From: Nymphaea colorata
Taxonomy: Eukaryota; Streptophyta; Magnoliopsida; Nymphaeales; Nymphaeaceae
Length of the DNA: 20,067 nt
Assembly (NCBI RefSeq): GCF_008831285.2
Contig: NC_045140.1
Location: forward strand, 28,536,033-28,556,099
Reading direction: 5' to 3'
Shown here: in pieces, positions 8,498 to 15,573 of the stretch
How the letters are laid out: each line of letters opens with the position of its first letter
How positions within the stretch are numbered: the stretch's first letter is position 1
Translations under genes and position numbers: made by a program
Notes under the pieces: model-generated
The model's database searches: none
What the model was told of the DNA's origin: nothing
The model's input: the letters and a program-made list of their open reading frames with translations, nothing else

Positions 8498-8505
8498 TAT
8501 AAATA
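8498..8505 (+). promoter_or_regulatory. TATA box in the 3' LTR U3
   Basis: TATAAATA lies in an A/T-rich patch. GGATC/GATCC copies flank it at 8462, 8476 and 8520. Downstream sequence becomes CT-rich, as around other plant LTR start sites. Confidence 0.5.
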
Positions 8506-10366
8506 TTTAGAATTCTTTTGGATCTGTATGCAAAATTCGAGAATAGAAGTCATTTGTGTGAATCGACTCTCTCTCTTCTCCTCTACTCGAGTTCTCTCCC
8601 TCTCACGCGCGTCTCCTCTCCAAGCCACGTTCTTCTTCCTCCGTCTTACATTGGGGAATTTTCGATGCAACTTGCTGAAATTCCTCAAGCAACAGCAGCT
8701 ATACCCGACGGTATTCTTCTCTCTTAGCCTTGATTTCTTCTTCTATTCTTCCCTAATCACTCAACCGAAGGGTTAGCCAAATGAAGAGCTTCCAAGCGTC
8801 CGGCGCAAGGTGCTTCTTCCCATGGATTTGTTCCCCACGTCTTCATCAACGGTAGCGGTGCAGCCTCCACGTCTCCACCCGTGAAGGTTAGAGGCCTCTT
8901 CGTACTGGGAAGACTTCATCCTCTAGGCGACTAGAAGGGTGAAGTATCCACTCCAGATTTGGGCTCTTAGAGGTAAGCGTCCATAACTCGATTGTAGGGG
9001 CGTGCAACGGCGTTAAGAGAGTTTAGGGGAGAGTTCGGCCAAGGGGAGTTCTTGCTGGAATCACAGCCAGCAAGCTAGCCTTTCCCACGGTGGAAATCGT
9101 CCTTAAACTCGATTTTACGAGTCACGCACCTCCAGCTAGTTATTGTCGTTTAATTCTATGAGTTTCATTCGATTGTTTTAGTTTCTTTGAGCCAAGAAAG
9201 TTCAGATTTAGCCACTGCCTTGTCCTCCCTCTTGCTGGTCGAAATCAGAAAGAAAACAACAGAAAAGAAGGGCGAGAAAAATCAGAAAGAAAAGAAAAGA
9301 AAAAGAAAGACGCCCAAATGAAAAATTAAAGTAAAAGAAAGAGAGAATCGGCAAGAGGACTAGGCGCGGCCAGTTCTGGAAATTGGCCGGAATTGTCTAA
9401 TTCCGGCCACTGCTGCATTGATTCCGGCATCACTCCATCCCGGGCTGCAAGTGTTCGAGTTATTCGTGTGTGCATTTGGGAGATTCCGGCCTCAATTGGG
9501 GAAAATCCGGCCACATTTGGGGAAAGCACTCTTGCGTCGTCACATTTGGGGATTTCGCATTTGTCTCACCCAAATCGGTAAGTGATTGCTTGACTTGGGC
9601 CCTTCGCCATCTCCACCACATATCTGTACACGTGGCATGATCGGGAGCACTTGGGAGAGAACCTTGGAGTGAAATCCTCCACATCCCTAGCTTGTAGCTA
9701 GTGGATCACATTTGGAAGGGGCGAGTTCTCTTTTGAGAGATCTTCTCCTACTTCGTAGGTGGCTGATCACCTTGTTGACTGCCACCTCCTCCTCCATTTT
9801 AGCTAGGATATTGCCCAGCCACACACCTCATCAGCCAAATCGCCACCTCACCTATACACCTCACCAAGATCCCTAGCCTCTCTCCTACGTATTAGGGAGA
9901 TAGCCCTTCTAGAACGCCACCTAGCCTAGAATCTTGGAGGACAATCCTATCATGGAATATTCTCCATATTCTTAGCCAACTCTACCCTACCCAATTACCC
10001 CGAGCTCACCCGAACTTACCAAGTTACCACTTGCCTTTCCATTTCCATTTTCTCATCTACCCTAAACCGAGCCACTCAAACCCACCCTAGCTACTTTGTA
10101 GGAACCCTCATTTGAGTCCCTTCCCCACACCCGGTCAACCGAAGATTTTGACCGTAGGACCTACCTAGCCTACTCTACCTATGACCTAGCTCGCTGGCCA
10201 AACCTAGCCCGGGCCCACCTGGTCCCACCTGGTCCCACCTGGTCCGAACCCACTCAGTCCAAGTCCCGCGCCTAGTTGGTTTCAACCTTAGCGCCAAGGA
10301 AGACCGCGGCATTGCTAGCCGCATCCTTGAAGTCTTTGGAACCGGCGGGCCTTGATCCAGCATATT

Positions 10367-10406
10367 CCGGCGACCTCCGGCCACCTCCGGCCACCTCCGG
10401 CCACCT
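10367..10406 (+). repeat. 10-base minisatellite, 3' LTR copy
   Basis: One CCGGCGACCT is followed by three CCGGCCACCT, one unit more than in the 5' LTR. Confidence 0.85.
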
Positions 10407-11138
10407 CTGCTCTTTTTCCGGCGACTCTCCGGCGTGGATTCCAGAAGGTCCCCCAGACATCCAGCAAGGCGTTGAAGTGCTCCTAGGCGATTCCGGCGGG
10501 GTGATCCTACTTCACGCGTCTCTTGGAACGGCTTGACTTCACTCACGGCCTCTTCTTTTGGAGTTCAGCTCTGCACCAGCCCTCTTCTTTCGTGTTGCTG
10601 GTAGTCCTCGAGTGTGGAATCTCACCTCGAGGCTTTTGACTGCTTAGCCAAGCTAGCCTTGGCCGGTACACTCTACTCCTCTCTTTAGACACGCGGGAGG
10701 TAGCATTTATTTCTGCATTTTGCTTTCAGCCCGACCGTGAGGTCGTAGTTGTGCATAGAGGGACCTCCGCGGCACTGCGCCAAGGACACGACCTCGTGCC
10801 AGCACTAGCCTCCTACGGGTGGGTGTGGTTTGTGCGTTTAGGCGTGGTTTGCATGGTTTGCTTGAGTGAGTTTGAGTGATTTTTAACAAATGTATCGCTT
10901 CCGCTTGTATTAGCCTCGCATCTCTTAGATTTGTGTAGTAGGTTTTGCTTGGATTTGGGTATAGCCTCTCTTGTATTCCGCTACCTATCCGGGATTTTCT
11001 AAGTCGGGGTCCTGTCCGACTGGGTAGTGTCTTTGTTTTAATTTGTCTAGGAAGTCTTCTGGTTGGTCCAAGGTGATCGTGGGGGTAGGCACGGCCGTTG
11101 GTTTCAGACTTAGGTCGGCCACGGACAAGACCCTACCA

Positions 11139-11597
11139 CAGTCGCACCGCGTGGACTACAAATGGCCCAGGCAAAACCGGACGCAGGAGAAGCTGAAAAG
11201 ACAGCTACGGAAGCACGCGGAACCAAGAAAAAATGGCCGCTCGCAGTGAAGAAAGGGCACACGAGGGACGGCAGCAAGGTCGAAGGGTGTTGTTACGGAC
11301 CTACCCGATGGTCCAGACCCAGGCGAGGCCGAACAGCCCGAGCCAAGCATTAGGCGTAGAAGAGCGTCAGAATTGTGGGCTCGGTCCTTGCATCAGTTAG
11401 CCGAGGAAACTCCCAAGGAGGCTAACGACGCACCAGGTCAGGTTGCAGTGGGAGGAGCGGGAGGAGCAGCCAAGTCCGCAACGGTGCTCGAACAGGATAA
11501 ACCTCAGGGTCACACTGAACCAGTAGTAGAACTCACCGAGCGTAGGCTAGACGCACCCATACCGAGTTCGACTCTCTCAACCCGCGAGGTCGTCTAA
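11139..11597 (+). pseudogene. C-terminal pol tail of element B, truncated by element A
   Basis: Directly after A's LTR a frame runs from 11139 to a stop at 11595-11597, with an in-frame TGA at 11247. After that TGA it is open for 115 codons. The composition resembles A's own post-chromodomain tail: acidic/Pro-rich, and GGAGGAA (B) against GGAGGEA (A) with identical codons over 17 bases (11450-11466 and 8156-8172). No enzyme domain is visible. It is followed by hairpins and an LTR, as expected for the end of pol. I infer that A inserted into B here. The rest of B's pol is not in the window. Whether the first ~110 bases are in the right frame is uncertain. Confidence 0.55.
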
Positions 11598-11716
11598 GAC
11601 CAAAGGTCTTAAGCGAATGGCTCGGTCAACCAGACCGAGCCCTTATACTCCAAATACGAAGTGAGGGCGTTTACCCTCACGAGGTCCCCCTCCTTGGGCT
11701 CGCAAGGTTCAAGGAG
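11595..11716 (+). repeat. Array of four perfect hairpins at the end of B pol
   Basis: The four stems are TAAGACC/GGTCTTA (11595-11611, loop AAA, containing the stop codon); GGCTCGGTC/GACCGAGCC (11619-11641, loop AACCA); GTGAGGG/CCCTCAC (11661-11680, loop CGTTTA); and CTCCTTG/CAAGGAG (11690-11716, 13-base loop). All arms are perfect. They lie between the pol stop and the U3 TATA box. Confidence 0.7.
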
Positions 11717-11897
11717 TCGTTTTAGCACTTAGGCGTTTATTTTAACTTTAGTACTTAGCTTTTGTTAACTCGTTTTTACTTGGCGCCTTTGAGATTCGAG
11801 GTCAAGACCTAAGCCGGCGGGTTGTGCCGAGCGCCTTGAGTTTTTTAGATTTTGGGTTTGGATCCGCGCGTGATAATCCCGGATCACTTTCTCTTTG

Positions 11898-11905
11898 TAT
11901 ATATT
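11898..11905 (+). promoter_or_regulatory. TATA box in the B/C LTR
   Basis: TATATATT is flanked by GGATC copies at 11881 and 11911 and followed by CT-rich sequence from about 11966. Confidence 0.5.
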
Positions 11906-12877
11906 GTATTGGATCCTTTGTAATTGTATCAAAGAAATCGAATTTCGGCTCATTGCGAGTTTTGGCTCTCTCTCCTCTTCGAGGACTCCATCTCTTCGAC
12001 CCCCTCTCTCTACCCGAGTTAGGAGCGTCTCCACCCATCGAATCCCCTTGCCCCCGTCGTCCGTGTTGACCTCGGCCTCAAGGAAGACAAACCAGGCGGA
12101 TCCCCTCCCACCGGCGGTGATCCCTCCTCGTCCACGCTTGCCTCTACGAAGAAGATCAACAGCCCGAACATTAGTGCCTTCCCCTTGAACACGAAGGAGA
12201 AGAAAGGCTGAGTTCGGCACAAGAGAAGATCGAAGTCCCCAAGGCTTCGATTCGACGGCTTAACAAGGTTAGTACTTGGATCATTGAATTCTTCCATTCG
12301 GCTTGGAGTTGTTCGCTTCCGGAGCCTCACCCGCGACCTAAGCCCCTTGCTCGGCATACCCGAGTGACTGGTTTGAGGATCTACGGTGCCCCTCCCTTGG
12401 TGCACTCTCTTCCCCGCTTGGAATCGGTTCTCTATCCGTAGGAACCAACCCAAGCCACCCCTCACGGTTCACGACGGCTGTATCAACAAAAAGATCAATT
12501 TCACCGTCGGCTCCAAATCGAAGTTGGCAAGAAATCCAGTGGCCTTAAGGATTCATAATCACGGTTCAATATCGAGGTTTGGTCCCATAAACTACTGCAT
12601 TGGAATCGCCTCTTCGTGCTGATCAACATAGTCAAATTTGGGCAAATTCGGCCCGTGAGAAGACATAAATTGCCTCGGCCGGAAATCTGGTCAGAGCTAA
12701 GCGCCGCTGCAACTTCCGGCGTCCACCATTGTTCCCGGTGTGAAGGACAGTCCTGCCCCTCCACCACCGAAGGCCTCTGCAGTTTCGAGAAGGGCACCAG
12801 CGTCATTTGGACGAGGAGCTAACCCTAGCCGCGGCGCGTGAAGGACCGCGTCTCCCTTGGCCGCCGGTCCCGAATTG

Positions 12878-12883
12878 GTAAGT
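12878..12883 (+). promoter_or_regulatory. Candidate 5' splice site in the C leader
   Basis: GTAAGT is preceded by AATTG and followed 32 bases later by TACACGTG. This is the same order as in A's LTR (GTAAGT at 1420, TACACGTG at 1469). Possible acceptors upstream of C gag are ATTTTAG ending at 15517 and GTTTAG ending at 15532. Confidence 0.35.
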
Positions 12884-13537
12884 CTTCCTACCGCGCATCT
12901 TGGCCTTCCGTTTCTACACGTGTCCCACATCTGTCAACCCGCGTCATACCCTGCCCTCGTAGCCTGCCATGTGTCCTCTCCAGCTCGCCTAGCCCCCTCC
13001 GAGAATCCCTCTTGGATCACGAGCTCCTAGCTCGCTTTTGTCACCCCCGCCACCTTCCTTTTTGGCATATTTTCCTTTGCGTCAAACCCTAACGCCTCAG
13101 CCCTCCATCACGCCACTTGTCCGCATCTCAGCCCTCCCGCGCCCAGTCATCCGCCTACGTGTCTGCCACCTGTCCCACCAGGTCCCACTTGGAGTCTCGC
13201 CCAGTCCACGCGGCTGCCACCTCACCAAACCGCGTGCCACCTACACCCGAGCGTTTTGGCAAGTCCCTAGCCGCGCGCTCCCCTTTCCCGTTTTCTCGCC
13301 TACCTCTGCTACCTCCATCTCAACCCTAATCCGCGGCTTATCTCCACCGTTCCTTGCCTCCACGTGTCACCCATCCACCGGAGAGAGAGACTCGAATAAT
13401 CCTCGAGTGCCACCTCTTTGATTGCCTAATCTCCTTAGCAATCAAGCTCGATCTCTTCCTACCTTCTAGGAAAGTGATCGCCACCTTCCTCTTACTCGCT
13501 AGCCTCTCCCCTAGCGAGCTACCCTTGACCGTTGATC

Positions 13538-13551
13538 TTGCCACGTGGCAA
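13538..13551 (+). promoter_or_regulatory. Palindromic G-box in the C LTR
   Basis: TTGCCACGTGGCAA is a perfect 14-base palindrome around the plant G-box CACGTG, a bZIP/bHLH binding motif. Other ACGTG cores lie at 12918, 13157 and 13362. All are downstream of the TATA box. Confidence 0.35.
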
Positions 13552-14864
13552 GACCCGACGCACTCACTTGGCTAGACCGCCAAGACCGAGCCCACCTAGC
13601 TAGGTCAACCTCACGCGTCATCCAACCTAGGAGTTCACTACCCACATTTGAACCGAACCCACTCGACCTTAGGACTTAGTCAACCCTCTGACTTTCCGTC
13701 TTAGCCCACTAGGTCAACCCTTCCGTTTGACCTAACCCTAGTCATCTCGAGCCTACCTCGAGATTGCCCGAACCCACTTCACCCGGACCCATCACTTGGT
13801 CCAGTAGTCAGCCCACCTTCTAGAACCCACTATCGCACTCGGTCTCTCTTGACCAACTTCCCCGAGCTTAGGCTCAGCCCTAGCCAAACCGCCTTGGCCT
13901 ACCATCGTAGTTAGAAACCCTAACATCCCTCCTAAACCTCACCTCCCCCCTCGGCCTACCACTACCTTAACCTCCCTAAACCAGACCGACACTACCCTAC
14001 TAGAGCCCAGTCGTTGCCGAGCCCAGCCAGCCTTAGTTAGGATTAGGCGTAGCTGTTCCGTCGGCCACCCTCGTGGTCGACTCTCTTCCGTCGGCACCCA
14101 GCCGACGCCCGTGGCCGAGCCACACCCGAAGGAAGGCAGGTAGGCGTTGCCGCTTCCGGCACTCGCCCCCCTCGTCACTCCGCCGGAGTACGGTAGCAGC
14201 AGCAGCGGCACCGGCGCACTCAGACGCGCGCTTCCCGCCGTCCCTCCGTCTACGCCGTCGACACCCGTCACGCGACCAGCGTCGGCCGAGCTATCTTGGC
14301 CGACTCTCTCTCTCTACGCCAGCATCGTCGGCGTCCAGCGGCAGACAGGCCGTGCGCTCCCCGCCGGTCTCCAGCCCGTGCAGCAAGCTCCGAGGAGGCT
14401 CGCCTCAAGCGGACTTCTTCGATCCGTAGCTGCAATATCCGAGGCACGGTCTTAGCCTCGGATCCCTCTCGGACAGCCAAGGAATCACCTTGGCCGGTAT
14501 CATCTCCTTAACCCCCTTGTAGTTTCGGGTGGGAGTAATTGCTTTTGCACTAGGGATTTGTTAGTTTGCTTATTGCTGTTTTAGCCCGGGCTTAGACCCA
14601 TCGTCCGTGTCGTGGTACCTCGGAGGCCGTAGGCCAAAGACACGACCACCGCGGGCCTAACCGTCCTATTTGGGAAAGGGCGTGGTTTGTTCGTTAGTCG
14701 TGGTTTGATTGTGGCTTGTGAGTGAGTTGCGAGTGATTCTTGTATCGAACGCGTTTGTAAAGCCTCGCATCCGGTTTTAGTCCGATTGTAGTAGGATAAG
14801 CCGTAGCTAGGTTTTTGGAAAAGGGTAATCCCGCACTTGTATTCCCTTCCCTTGGGATTTTTGC

Positions 14865-14882
14865 GCCGGGGTCCTGTCCGGC
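14865..14882 (+). repeat. U5 stem-loop of element C
   Basis: GCCGG (14865-14869) pairs with CCGGC (14878-14882) around the loop GGTCCTGT. It is the counterpart of 2835-2852, with the second base pair changed from T-A to C-G and the loop unchanged. It lies 128 bases before the PBS. Confidence 0.6.
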
Positions 14883-15009
14883 CGGGTAGACCTTGTATTT
14901 AATTTGCTAGGATTTTTTTTTGGTTTTAGATTACCTCAAGGAGACTTGGGAACTAGGACTCGTGCTTGGTTCGCGCTTTCTAGCCGCAACCGGGTGAGTG
15001 CCTAACAAT

Positions 15010-15021
15010 TGGTATCAGAGC
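15010..15021 (+). other. Primer-binding site (initiator-Met tRNA) of element C
   Basis: TGGTATCAGAGC is a 12-base complement to the 3' end of plant initiator-Met tRNA, two bases after the LTR end. It marks the start of C's internal region. Confidence 0.92.
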
Positions 15022-15573
15022 TACCTTGGGGTATATTCCGTTGTTTGAGCACCCGAAGACTAAAGAATCGGCTTCACCAAAGGCAGCTTGTTCGGTTTTC
15101 TCGTCAGAGTGCAGATTAGGCAGTGGTTTTCTTGTTGGTATTTTAGTTTTCAGTCATTAGCCAGATTCGGTCTTCTAGTGTTCACGGTTTCCGTATATTA
15201 GTGTTGTTCTAGGCTTCGCTTGCTCACCTTTAGCAAGTGTAGGGCTGTACGCCTTGTACACCCGAGGGTAGCCAAGCTTGAGGTGCGTCGCCGAGACACC
15301 AGGCGGGTGTGGCGATTTAGGCTCCTTGAGCCCGACCGAGAGCGAAGCGGGACTGCCGAGGCGCTAAGGCGTAGCGCGGCAGTAGGCGGGCCAACCCGTC
15401 TCCCTTGCCTTAGAACGCACGCGGCATCAGCGGCAGCGGCAGCGTGCAGAGGGCAGAGTCAGTCTAGCTAGGCCAGCGTAGCTTAAGAGTGGCAGTGTTA
15501 CAGTTTTTGGATTTTAGGTCAGTGTAGTTTAGGTAACGTTACAGTGTTGCCTTGGCGATTTCAAGCCATCCAA
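15022..15573 (+). other. Structured leader of element C between PBS and gag
   Basis: No gene is called; an 83-codon open frame in it has no recognisable features. Hairpins: CTTGCT/AGCAAG (15219-15237, 7-base loop); GGCTC/GAGCC (15320-15332, 3-base loop); and a bulged stem ACTGCC/GGCAGT (15352-15357 and 15378-15383) enclosing GCGCT/AGCGC (15361-15365 and 15373-15377). It is about 550 bases long, against 166 in A. Packaging signals often lie here in retroelements. Confidence 0.5.

Larger units (their letters stand above)
400..11138 (+). mobile_element. Element A: chromovirus-type Ty3/gypsy LTR retrotransposon
   Basis: The order is 5' LTR, PBS, gag-pol with chromodomain, 3' UTR, 3' LTR. The right ends of both LTRs are fixed by where the two copies stop matching: 2970 and 11138, both ending CCCTACCA. 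The left end of the 5' LTR cannot be placed, because its first ~1 kb is not the same sequence as the 3' LTR; 400 is a guess from TATA spacing. The internal region is about 5.4 kb. The integrase has a nonsense codon, so this copy is unlikely to move by its own enzymes. The right end abuts the pol tail of element B, suggesting nesting. Confidence 0.85.
8425..11138 (+). repeat. 3' LTR of element A
   Basis: The right end (11138, CTACCA) is firm, because it is where the copy matching 2970 stops. The left end is tentative. TGGTAG at 8425 is the exact inverse of the terminal CTACCA, giving a ~2.7 kb LTR with 6-base terminal repeats, but it lacks a convincing polypurine tract in front. From 9132 on it repeats the 5' LTR; before that it is a different, authentic-looking U3/R. 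The region contains a TATA box (8498), pyrimidine-rich sequence (about 8560-8650), a GGTAAGC donor-like site near 8972, and second copies of the hairpins, purine tract and 10-base repeats. Confidence 0.75.
11763..15007 (+). repeat. LTR shared by B (as 3' LTR) and C (as 5' LTR)
   Basis: The right end is set by the PBS at 15010: the LTR ends GCCTAACA, then AT. The left end is tentative: TGTTA at 11763 mirrors the terminal TAACA, giving about 3.2 kb. Only one copy is in the window, so repeat comparison is not possible. Homology to A's LTR is clear near the right end (block around AGCCTCGCATC, and the hairpin GGGGTCCTGTCCG), so the elements belong to one lineage. Inside: TATA box at 11898; CT-rich leader to ~12060; GTAAGT at 12878; a long G-poor, C-rich stretch at about 12900-13990 with several ACGTG motifs; GC-rich 14050-14420; and U5 from ~14500. 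Open frames in it show no recognisable protein. Confidence 0.75.

Noticed and set aside
10175-10546. 123-codon minus-strand frame in the 3' LTR
   Set aside because: The 5' LTR copy of the same sequence is split by the 10-base unit change, and the product is low-complexity with no family match I recognise.
11595-11716. Bacterial-type terminators
   Set aside because: Perfect hairpins but a plant retroelement context, no T-run after most of them, and no bacterial genes nearby.
11765-12220. 151-codon minus-strand frame across the C promoter
   Set aside because: It covers the U3/R of an LTR on the opposite strand, with no recognisable protein; chance in GC-rich DNA.
13038-13421. 127-codon plus-strand frame in the C LTR
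   Set aside because: Composition simply reflects C-rich sequence (Pro, Ser, Arg, Thr) and several overlapping frames are open as well.
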